Shown here: piece by piece, positions 25,895 through 32,537 of the stretch
Numbering within the stretch: position 1 is the first letter of the stretch
How the letters are laid out: every line of letters begins with the position of its first letter
Made by a program: the position numbers and the translations under genes
The notes under the pieces: generated by a model
What the model saw: the letters and a program-made list of their open reading frames with translations, nothing else
Told to the model about the DNA's origin: nothing
Databases searched by the model: none
Source of the DNA: Caulobacter sp.
GTDB lineage: Bacteria; Pseudomonadota; Alphaproteobacteria; Caulobacterales; Caulobacteraceae
Assembly (NCBI GenBank): GCA_030680355.1
Contig: JAUXVF010000022.1
Coordinates: 62,001-126,000, forward strand
Direction of reading: 5' to 3'
Length of the DNA stretch: 64,000 nucleotides

Positions 25895-26245
25895 CTAGCC
25901 GCCGCAGCCGGCCTGGCAGCGGCTCCAGACGTCCGGGCATTGGTCGTCGTCGCCGGAGAGGCAGAAATAGTAGCTCTGGGAACAGAGGGTCCGGCATTGG
26001 CGCGCTTCGCCGGACGGGTCGGCGAAGCCGACGGGCGTGGGGGAGAGGGCCGGCGCCAGGCCGATATCGGCGCCGGCCTCGACCTCGGGCGGCGGCGCGT
26101 CCTGCTTGCGCGGCGTCGGCGCCATCGAACCGCGCAGGGCCGTCGAGCTCACCGACGGCTGGATCACGGTGATCTTGCCCTGCTGCGCGGCGGCCGGGGC
26201 GGCGAGGGCGAGGCTGAGGGTCAGGCAGACGGCGAGACGGCGCAT
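25895..26245 (-). CDS. Small exported Cys-rich protein
   Basis: 116 residues. A signal peptide (1-20, ending APAAAQ) is followed by a Pro/Ala-rich linker and a compact C-terminal knot with six cysteines at 84, 88, 95, 103, 110 and 114 in the arrangement CRTLC ... YYFC ... QCPDVWSRCQAGC. The even Cys number and export suggest three disulfides in the periplasm or outside. I do not recognise a named family. The ATG at 26245 is chosen because it starts the signal peptide; the longer frame to 26647 is antisense to the lysozyme gene. A perfect CtrA-type box lies 24-38 bp upstream. Confidence 0.7.
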   Translation of the reverse strand: MRRLAVCLTLSLALAAPAAAQQGKITVIQPSVSSTALRGSMAPTPRKQDAPPPEVEAGADIGLAPALSPTPVGFADPSGEARQCRTLCSQSYYFCLSGDDDQCPDVWSRCQAGCGG

Positions 26246-26268
26246 GGCCAGATCCTGACCGCCCGGCG

Positions 26269-26283
26269 TTAAGGCTTGATTAA
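26269..26283. promoter_or_regulatory. CtrA box TTAA-N7-TTAA
   Basis: ttaa ggcttga ttaa, followed by cc on the plus strand, is a full match to the CtrA consensus TTAA-N7-TTAAC of Caulobacterales. It lies in the divergent spacer, 24 bp from the start of the Cys-rich gene and 83 bp from the lysozyme start, so it could control either gene. Confidence 0.6.
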
Positions 26284-26365
26284 CCATGATTTTGCCGTCC
26301 CGCCGCACGGCGCCGGGCGGCGGCGCATGATCTCCCCTCGACGGATGCGACCGGAGAGGTGAGGC

Positions 26366-26896
26366 ATGGCGGCCATCAAGATGTCCCGCGAGGGGGCCCG
26401 GGAACTGATCGGGCATGAGGGCGTCGTGCTGACGCGGTATCTGGACACCAGGGGCGTCTGGACCCTCGGCGTCGGCCACACGGCGGCGGCCGGCGATCCC
26501 GACCCGGCCGGTTTCACCGGCGCCCTGACCCTGACCGGGGCCATCGACCTGTTCATGAGCGACCTTGAGCGGTACGAGGCGGCCGTGGCGCGGGCCGTGA
26601 CCACGCCGCTGAAGCAGCATGAGTTCGACGCCCTGGTGTCGTTCCATTTCAACACCGGAGCCATCGCCACGGCGGCCTTGACCCGGGCTCTGAACGCCGG
26701 CGACCGGGCCCGGGCGGCCGAACAGTTCATGGGCTGGAAGAAGCCGCCGGAAATCCTCGGCCGGCGCCGCAAGGAGCAGGCCCTGTTCGCCGACGGCGTC
26801 TATGCCAACGGCGGCCGGGCGATGCTCTATCCGGCCAGCCCGGCGGGCCGGGTGGACTGGACGCGCGGACGGCGGGTCAGCCTCGCGGGCCTGTAG
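26366..26896 (+). CDS. GH24 (T4-type) lysozyme
   Basis: 176 residues. The catalytic triad of phage-type lysozyme is intact: E18 in GHEG, D27 in YLDTRG and T33 in WTLGVGHT, with the same spacing (9 and 6) as E11-D20-T26 of T4 lysozyme. The later segment LKQHEFDALVSFHFNTG is also characteristic. It would cleave peptidoglycan glycan strands. No signal peptide, holin or phage gene is nearby, so it is a lone chromosomal copy; export is unexplained. The ATG at 26366 follows gaggtgagg. A CtrA-type box lies upstream. Confidence 0.9.
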   Translation: MAAIKMSREGARELIGHEGVVLTRYLDTRGVWTLGVGHTAAAGDPDPAGFTGALTLTGAIDLFMSDLERYEAAVARAVTTPLKQHEFDALVSFHFNTGAIATAALTRALNAGDRARAAEQFMGWKKPPEILGRRRKEQALFADGVYANGGRAMLYPASPAGRVDWTRGRRVSLAGL

Positions 26897-26909
26897 CCGG
26901 TCTTTCGGC

Positions 26910-27389
26910 TCAGCCGGTCAGGACCAGCGGCGCGTCCGGAATCCCGCCGGTGAGCGCCGCCGGCAGCCGGTGGGGCAGATCCCTGGGAAAGATGACCGCG
27001 TCGGTGGTCGCGATCTCCTCGACCGTCCACCAACGCATCGACAGCACCATCCGCCGCTCGAGCGCGGTCCAGTGGTGGTCGACGACGTCTTCGTGCGGGG
27101 CGCGGGCGAGGAAATAGTGCTCCAGCAGCCGGCGCGGCTCGCCTTCGACGATCAGGTCCAGGGTGCGAATCCAGACCTTGGGCCCCAGCACCATCTCGGT
27201 CAGGCCGGTCTCCTCGCGCAGCTCACGCCAGGCCGCCTGCTCCAGGGTCTCGCCGTCATCGACGCCGCCGCCGATGGTGCACCAGCCGCCGCCGTTGTTG
27301 TGCGGGTCCTCGAAACGCATCAGCAGCAGTCGGTCCGCCGGCGACATCAGCAGCAGCCGGACGGTCAGCCGTTCGCGGGGTGTCGTCAT
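26910..27389 (-). CDS. NUDIX hydrolase
   Basis: 159 residues with a complete Nudix box GGVDDGETLEQAAWRELREE followed by TGL, matching GX5EX7REUXEEXGU. The N-terminal RLLLMSPADRLLLMRFED strand pair and the C-terminal W-rich segment MRWWTVEEI are usual for the fold. Substrate (nucleotide diphosphate derivative) cannot be predicted. Overlapping functional context is missing; it sits 7 bp downstream of an SDR gene on the same strand and may be cotranscribed with it. Confidence 0.9.
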   Translation of the reverse strand: MTTPRERLTVRLLLMSPADRLLLMRFEDPHNNGGGWCTIGGGVDDGETLEQAAWRELREETGLTEMVLGPKVWIRTLDLIVEGEPRRLLEHYFLARAPHEDVVDHHWTALERRMVLSMRWWTVEEIATTDAVIFPRDLPHRLPAALTGGIPDAPLVLTG

Positions 27390-27396
27390 ACCGTCC

Positions 27397-28302
27397 TCAC
27401 ACCGTGCGCTGGGCCCGGTCCTTGTCGTTGGTCGTCTTAATCGCCTCCTTGACCGCCTGCCACTGGTCGTCGCCCCATTCGGTCAGGCGGGCGAAGTTGC
27501 CGCCGCTGGCGTTGTACTGGCCGCCGTCGATGGCGATGGTCTGGCCGTTCACATACTCCGAGCCCGGGGCCAGCAGATAGACGGCCAGATTGGCCAGCTC
27601 GGCCATGTCGCCGACCCGGTTCAACGGATTGCCGCTCATGTCCTCATAGGCGTTCTGCGACTGGCCGGGATTGAGCCGGGCGCTCATGCCCTCGGTCGGG
27701 AAGGGGCCCGGCGCGATGGCGTTGAAACGGATGCCCTTGGGGCCCCATTCGACGGCCAGGGACTGGGTCATGACATTGAGCCCGGCCTTGGACATGGCGC
27801 TGGGCACGGTGAACGGCCCGCCGTTCCACACCCAGGTGGTCAGGATCGAGATCACCGAGGCCTTCTTCCCCTCGGCGATCCAGCGCTTGCCGCATTCGAG
27901 GGTGACGAAGAAGGAGCCGCGGAAGACAATGTTGGCGATGGCGTCGAAGCCGCGCGGCGACAGGTCCTCGGTGCGGCTGATGAAGTTGCCGGCGGCGTTG
28001 TTGACCAGACCGGTCAGGGCCCCGCCGTCGGACCAGATCTGGTCGACCATGTCGGTGATGGCTTCGGGCACGCGGATGTCGCAGGCGATGCCGACGACCT
28101 TGCCGCCGTGGGCGGACATCAGGTCTTTCGCCGTCTCTTCGAGCACGTTGCCGCGCCGGCCGCAAATATAGACCGTCGCCCCCAGCATCAGACAGGCCTC
28201 GGCCATGACCTTGCCCAGGCCCGTGCCGCCGCCGGTGATCAGGATCCGCTCGCCGGTCATCAGGCCGGGGCGGTACATCAGGTCGTCGGGTTTGAAGGTC
28301 AT
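27397..28302 (-). CDS. SDR oxidoreductase, 2,4-dienoyl-CoA reductase-like
   Basis: 301 residues. Cofactor motif TGGGTGLG (23-30) and NNAAGNF (101-107) are present. The usual YxxxK is replaced by S168-x3-K172 in PSAMSKAG, the pattern of mitochondrial-type 2,4-dienoyl-CoA reductases, and the C-terminus (NGQTIAIDGGQY) also fits. In those enzymes a catalytic Tyr lies 15 residues before the Lys; here that position is W157, so the reaction may differ or the protein may use another residue. Probably acts on fatty-acyl-CoA. Followed by a NUDIX gene after 7 bp. Confidence 0.83.
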   Translation of the reverse strand: MTFKPDDLMYRPGLMTGERILITGGGTGLGKVMAEACLMLGATVYICGRRGNVLEETAKDLMSAHGGKVVGIACDIRVPEAITDMVDQIWSDGGALTGLVNNAAGNFISRTEDLSPRGFDAIANIVFRGSFFVTLECGKRWIAEGKKASVISILTTWVWNGGPFTVPSAMSKAGLNVMTQSLAVEWGPKGIRFNAIAPGPFPTEGMSARLNPGQSQNAYEDMSGNPLNRVGDMAELANLAVYLLAPGSEYVNGQTIAIDGGQYNASGGNFARLTEWGDDQWQAVKEAIKTTNDKDRAQRTV

Positions 28303-28365
28303 GGCGGGGCTCCCTTTGTTTACCGCAGAAGGGGCGGCCTTACGGTAGGGCGGTCAAGACACCCC

Positions 28366-29478
28366 TTAGCGAGCGTAGTCGGGCTGCGGGAGCGCCAGGG
28401 GCGATGGGTTAAGCGCAACCCATTCGACGGCCAGTCGGCATAGTTCGGCCGGCGCGCCGTCTTGCGTACGGACATCATGGACGAGCTTCGCCGCCAGTGT
28501 CAGCCCGGCTTGGGGTAGTGATCTTCCAGAGGCGATGTAGCCAAGGAGGGCCCGACCCATCTTCCGATAGTCGGCGTTCCAGTTCACCCCACCGTTTTCC
28601 TCGATCTCGATATGCATGCGGCCGGATATTCGGATCACTTCGCCCTGGACCGTCGCGGCCGCTCCGCTGGAAGGCACCAGCAGCTGCCAAAGCTCCTGGT
28701 GACAGTCCTGCCAGTCGGCGGCCCTTGCGATGATCGGCGTGTCGCCCGCGTGTGTCGTGCGGCGCGGAACTGGCGGGACCTCGAACAGGGCATAGAGCCG
28801 GTCGAGCGCCGCGCTCGCCTCGTCCACCGATTCCGGATTGTAACCAGCCCGGTGAAACTCGAATTCATTGCCGATTCGAGTGACGGCGGCTTGCATTTCC
28901 GGCGTCACCGGAGTGGCCGCGCGGCCTCCGAACAATCGCCCGGCAAGGCCCCGAAGCCCGCTCTCGGCCGGAGCCATCATGGGCAGCAGAAGCTCGGCCA
29001 CCGGCGGCAGGCGGGTGATGACCGCGTTGCTGCAGTCGGTCAGCGCCAGGCTTAGCGGAGTCTGCCCCCTGGCATTCAGCGCGCCCGGCTCGGCGCCTCG
29101 GTCCAGCAGCAGGCGCATCGTCGCCGTGTTGCCGACCCGAGCGGCATAGTGGAGCGGCGTGTTGCCCCGGGAATCTTTGGCGGACACGTTGGCGCCGAGC
29201 TCGAGAAGGACACCGGGCTGCTTTTGCCAGTGGCCTGCACGGCTGTGCAGCGGCGTCTCGCCGTAGCTGTCAGTAGCTTCGATGTCGGCGCCCTGCTCAA
29301 CCAGCCACCGGGCAAGCGCATCCGGGCAGTCGTGCGACGCGAGCGCGGTCCGTTTGGTGTAGCCGCCCCGCGCGTCGATCTCGCAGTTGTTGAACACCGC
29401 CTTGAGCTGGTCGAGGTCGCCGTCCCGAAGGAGCGCATCAAAGTCCTTCGGCAGCAGCTTCTTCTTCGCCTTCGCCAT
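28366..29478 (-). CDS. Ankyrin-repeat protein with unrecognised C-terminal domain
   Basis: 370 residues. Ankyrin repeats occupy about residues 20-170, clearest at GADIEATDSYGETPLHSRAG, GANVSAKDSRGNTPLHYAAR and GAEPGALNARGQTPLSLALT. The C-terminal ~170 residues include DTPIIARAADWQDCHQELWQ and NGGVNWNADYRKMGRALLGY, a mixed alpha/beta domain I cannot name. No signal peptide. The ATG at 29478 (MAKAKKKLLPKDF) is preferred; the longer frame has no support. The gene looks less GC-biased than its neighbours and stands alone between a SDR and a Gre-like gene, so it may be acquired. Confidence 0.75.
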   Translation of the reverse strand: MAKAKKKLLPKDFDALLRDGDLDQLKAVFNNCEIDARGGYTKRTALASHDCPDALARWLVEQGADIEATDSYGETPLHSRAGHWQKQPGVLLELGANVSAKDSRGNTPLHYAARVGNTATMRLLLDRGAEPGALNARGQTPLSLALTDCSNAVITRLPPVAELLLPMMAPAESGLRGLAGRLFGGRAATPVTPEMQAAVTRIGNEFEFHRAGYNPESVDEASAALDRLYALFEVPPVPRRTTHAGDTPIIARAADWQDCHQELWQLLVPSSGAAATVQGEVIRISGRMHIEIEENGGVNWNADYRKMGRALLGYIASGRSLPQAGLTLAAKLVHDVRTQDGAPAELCRLAVEWVALNPSPLALPQPDYAR

Positions 29479-29562
29479 CGTCGTTTCCCCGGGAGCGGCC
29501 GATCCGTGCAGGGCATACAATCAGGCGGCCCCACGCTGAGCAACATCGGCTAAGGTCAGACC

Positions 29563-30042
29563 ATGAGCGTCGCCTTCACCAAGGAAGAGGATTACGAGTC
29601 GGTCGCGGCCAACCTGCCGGACCGACCGATCTCTCCGCATCCCAATCTCGTCACGCCGGACGGGCTGGCCCTGATCGAGGCGGCGCTGGCGCAGGCGCGG
29701 GCGGCGATGACCGCGGCCAAGTCCGGCGGCGACGTCAGCGCCGACCGCACGGCCATGGCCCGGGCGACGCGGGATCTGCGCTACTGGTCGAGCCGCCGGG
29801 CCAGCGCCCAGGTGACCCCGCCGGGCCCGGCCGACGGCGTCGTGCGGCTGGGCGCGCGGGTGACTTTCGTGCGGGAGGATGGCCGCGAGCAGAGCTATCG
29901 CATTGTCGGCGAGGACGAGGCCGATCCGGCCCGGGGCAGCGTGTCGTGGATCTCGCCCCTCGGCCAGGCCCTGCTGGGCAAGTCCGAGGGGGATGAGGCC
30001 ATTCTGGCCGGGGCGACGGTTGAGATCGTGGCGATCGGCTAG
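29563..30042 (+). CDS. GreA/GreB-like transcription factor, shortened coiled coil
   Basis: 159 residues. The C-terminal ~75 residues (VVRLGARVTFVREDGREQSY, SWISPLGQALLGKSEGDEAI, LAGATVEIVAIG) are the FKBP-like RNA-polymerase-binding domain of Gre factors. The N-terminal part has a helical hairpin (about 33-82), but the tip only partly matches GreA: the Asp of the GDLxEN motif aligns with GDVSAD while the second acidic residue is not in place. It probably binds RNA polymerase but may be an anti-cleavage or Rnk-like variant. Divergent from the ankyrin gene. Confidence 0.8.
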   Translation: MSVAFTKEEDYESVAANLPDRPISPHPNLVTPDGLALIEAALAQARAAMTAAKSGGDVSADRTAMARATRDLRYWSSRRASAQVTPPGPADGVVRLGARVTFVREDGREQSYRIVGEDEADPARGSVSWISPLGQALLGKSEGDEAILAGATVEIVAIG

Positions 30043-30072
30043 CTGTCGGAAGCCGGGCGCCATTCAGATGGC

Positions 30073-30174
30073 GGGGTTCAACGCCCGTTTCGCGCTGCTC
30101 ACCCTGGCTTTGGTTGCAGCCCACCCCTCCCCGTCATCCTGAGCAGGCCCGGAGGGCCGTGTCGAACGCTGCAC
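30073..30174. repeat. Inverted pair of family A repeats
   Basis: A degraded copy (about 30073-30109, ggttcaacgcc...gctgctcacc) faces a good copy (30133-30174, gtcatcctgagcaggcccgg...gtgtcgaa). It lies between two genes on the plus strand and fills most of a 179-bp spacer. Confidence 0.7.
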
Positions 30175-30221
30175 AGCAAAAGTGACATGGCGAACGGCCG
30201 CTCCGCCGCTATAGGGACGCC

Positions 30222-31142
30222 GTGACCGAACCTTCCGAACTCTTTGGCGTCTATGGCGCCCCGCCCCGCGACGTGGCCGAAACGGCCGCCGGCGCGATCC
30301 AGTATTCGCCCCTGACGCCCGGCGCGGCGCGGCTGGAGGATGTCGCCGACGGCGGCCTCGCGGGCCTGACCGTGCTGGCCCCGCCGGGGACGGTGGAGCG
30401 GCGCTATGTCATCGCCCAGGGCCTGCGCGCCCTGGCCCCCGGCGCGATGCTGGCCGTCGCCGCCCTCAAGGACAAGGGCGGCTCGCGACTGCGCAAGGAG
30501 CTGGAGGCGTTCGGCTGCACGGTCGGGGAAGATTCCCGTCGGCATCACCGCATCTGCCTGGCCCGCCGGCCGCAGACCGTGACCGGCCTGGACGCGGCCA
30601 TCGCCGACGGCGCGCCGCGCCTGGACGAGGGTCTGGGTCTGTGGACCCAGCCTGGCGTGTTCAGCTGGGACCGGATCGATCCGGGCAGCGCCCTGCTGGT
30701 CAAGCATCTGATCAAACTGGGCGGCGACGGCGCTGATCTGGGGGCCGGACTCGGCTTCCTGTCGAAGGCGGTTCTGGCCGTGCCCAAGGTCAAGAGTCTG
30801 GTCCTGGTCGACAATGACCGGCGCGCCGTCGAGGCCGCCGGGCGCAACATCGACGATCCCCGCGCCCGGGTGCTGTGGGCCGATGTCCGCCAGACCGGCA
30901 TTGAACCCGGCAGCCTCGATTTCGTGGTCATGAACCCGCCCTTCCATGACGGCGGGGCCGAGGACAAGCAGCTGGGTCAGACCTTCATCCGCCAGGCCGC
31001 CGGCATGCTGCGCCGGGGCGGGGTGCTGTGGCTGGTGGCCAACCGGCACCTGCCCTACGAGTCGGTGCTGGGCGAGCTGTTCCGCACCACCCCGTCGCGG
31101 GCCGACACCGGCGGCTTCAAGGTCTTCGAGGCCCGCAAATGA
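30222..31142 (+). CDS. 16S rRNA guanine-N2 methyltransferase, RsmC-like
   Basis: 306 residues. An N-terminal degenerate methyltransferase-like domain (1-135) precedes a class I SAM domain with DLGAGLGFLSKAVL (172-185) and the base-methylation motif NPPFHDGG (238-245), the pattern of RsmC/RsmD-type N2-guanine enzymes. The double-domain layout fits RsmC, which modifies G1207 of 16S rRNA. The start is GTG at 30222. Its stop overlaps the following pseudouridine synthase gene (ATGA), which strengthens the ribosome role. Confidence 0.83.
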   Translation: MTEPSELFGVYGAPPRDVAETAAGAIQYSPLTPGAARLEDVADGGLAGLTVLAPPGTVERRYVIAQGLRALAPGAMLAVAALKDKGGSRLRKELEAFGCTVGEDSRRHHRICLARRPQTVTGLDAAIADGAPRLDEGLGLWTQPGVFSWDRIDPGSALLVKHLIKLGGDGADLGAGLGFLSKAVLAVPKVKSLVLVDNDRRAVEAAGRNIDDPRARVLWADVRQTGIEPGSLDFVVMNPPFHDGGAEDKQLGQTFIRQAAGMLRRGGVLWLVANRHLPYESVLGELFRTTPSRADTGGFKVFEARK

Positions 31143-31879
31143 GCAAGGGCCCGCCGACCCTGCGGCTCGACCGGCTGCTGGCCAATCTCGGCTACGGCTC
31201 GCGGCGCGAGATCCAGGCCCTGGCCAAGAACGGCCGCATCACCCTCGACGGCGAACCGTTCCGCGACGCCGACAAACATGTGCCGGTGACCCGCGACCTG
31301 CCCGAGCGGCTGAAGCTGGACGACAAGGCCATCGACCCGCCGCCGGGTCTGGCGCTGATGCTGCACAAGCCGCTGGGCGTGACCTGTTCGCACAAGGAGG
31401 CCGGGCCGCTGGTCTATGACCTGCTGCCGACCCGCTGGCGCATGCGCGACCCCGCCATCTCGACCATCGGCCGGCTCGACAAGGAAACCAGCGGCCTGCT
31501 GCTGATGACCGATGACGGCGCCCTGCTGCACCGGGTGATTTCGCCCAAGAGCCATGTCGCCAAACGCTACCGGGTGACGCTCGACCGGCCGCTGAACGGC
31601 GAGGAGGCCGGCGCCTTCGCGGCCGGCGGGCTGATGCTGGACGGCGAGACCAAGCCGCTGCTGCCGGCGACGATGGAGACGCTGTCACCGACCGAGGCGA
31701 TCCTGACCCTGAGCGAGGGCCGCTATCATCAGGTGCGGCGGATGTATGCGGCGCTGGGCAACCATGTCACCGCCCTGCATCGCGACCGGATCGGCGGGCT
31801 GAGCCTGCCGGACGATCTGCCGGCCGGAGAGTTTCGGCTGATGAGCGAGGCGGACCTGGCGGCGATCTTCGCAGGCTGA
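31139..31879 (+). CDS. RsuA/RluB-family pseudouridine synthase
   Basis: 246 residues. N-terminal S4 RNA-binding domain (about 9-55, LRLDRLLANLGYGSRREIQA), then the catalytic domain with the invariant Asp D114 in GRLDKETSGLLLMT and KRYRVTLDRPL and RYHQVRRMYAALG motifs. The family makes pseudouridine in 16S (RsuA, position 516) or 23S rRNA. Coupling by ATGA to an RsmC-like 16S methyltransferase favours a 16S target, but that is inference. Convergent with ogt, with a long inverted repeat between. Confidence 0.9.
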   Translation: MSKGPPTLRLDRLLANLGYGSRREIQALAKNGRITLDGEPFRDADKHVPVTRDLPERLKLDDKAIDPPPGLALMLHKPLGVTCSHKEAGPLVYDLLPTRWRMRDPAISTIGRLDKETSGLLLMTDDGALLHRVISPKSHVAKRYRVTLDRPLNGEEAGAFAAGGLMLDGETKPLLPATMETLSPTEAILTLSEGRYHQVRRMYAALGNHVTALHRDRIGGLSLPDDLPAGEFRLMSEADLAAIFAG

Positions 31880-31902
31880 GGCTGGGCTGGCCCCACCCCA
31901 CA

Positions 31903-32006
31903 CTGTCATCCCGGCCGAAGAGCCGGGACCCAGACTTCCTGACTTCCTGACTTCCTGACCTTGGCCCCTGGGTCCCGGATCGGTCTTCGACCGTCCGGGA
32001 TGACAG
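31903..32006. repeat. Nested inverted repeat with tandem 8-mer (family D)
   Basis: Outer arms ctgtcatcccgg (31903-31914) and ccgggatgacag (31995-32006) and inner arms gggacccag (31925-31933) and ctgggtccc (31968-31976) are perfect inverted repeats. In the loop the 8-mer acttcctg is repeated three times in tandem (31934-31957). A half copy (tgtcatcccgg) also lies near 14485. It separates convergent genes and could terminate both. Confidence 0.8.
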
Positions 32007-32012
32007 TTGGGA

Positions 32013-32537
32013 TTAGAGCAGCGTCGCGCCTTCGTGGGCGAGCAGCCAGCGTTTGCGTTCCAGACCGCCGCCGTAGCCGGTCAGGGAGCGGTCCGAGCCG
32101 ATCACCCGATGGCAGGGGACGACGATGCCGACCGGGTTAGAGCCATTGGCCAGGCCGACCGCGCGCACCGCCTTGGGCCGGCCGATCCGGGCCGCCTGCT
32201 GGCCATAGCTGCGGGTTTCGCCTGCCGGGATTTCGGTCAGGGCGGTCCAGACCTGGCGCTGGAAATCGGTGCCGACCAGGCGGAAGGGGATGTCGCCCAG
32301 CGCCGCCAGCTCGCCGGCGAAATAGCGTTCCAGGGCCTCGGCGATCGCGGCCGGGGCGGCGCCCTCGGTCACCGCGACATCGCGGTAGCAGATCCCCATC
32401 AGCCGGCGGGTGCGCGGGCTGTCGTCGTCGAAATCCAGCACCCGCAGGACGTCGTCCTCATCGGTCATCAGCTGCAACGACCCGACCGGGGTCTTCAGCC
32501 CGCTGCGGGTCAGGCGGTCAGGCCGCGCGTTTGGCAT
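32013..32537 (-). CDS. ogt: Methylated-DNA-protein cysteine methyltransferase
   Basis: 174 residues. The active-site Cys is C142 in VVPCHRVIG, with the DNA-recognition segment SYGQQAARIGRPKAVRAVG (helix-turn-helix with its Arg finger) upstream and the terminal GYGGGLERKRWLLAHE. It removes O6-alkyl groups from guanine by suicide transfer. Its 5' end overlaps the 3' end of the ada-alkA gene by 20 bp in another frame, so both repair enzymes are coexpressed. It provides the O6 repair function that the upstream Ada protein lacks. Confidence 0.94.
   Translation of the reverse strand: MPNARPDRLTRSGLKTPVGSLQLMTDEDDVLRVLDFDDDSPRTRRLMGICYRDVAVTEGAAPAAIAEALERYFAGELAALGDIPFRLVGTDFQRQVWTALTEIPAGETRSYGQQAARIGRPKAVRAVGLANGSNPVGIVVPCHRVIGSDRSLTGYGGGLERKRWLLAHEGATLL

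Noticed and set aside
26269..26647. Longer start (26647) for the Cys-rich gene
   Set aside because: The extension is antisense to the lysozyme and lacks a signal peptide; the ATG at 26245 begins a good one.
26366..26896. Prophage or lysis cassette
   Set aside because: Only the lysozyme gene is phage-like; no holin, integrase, terminase or structural genes flank it.
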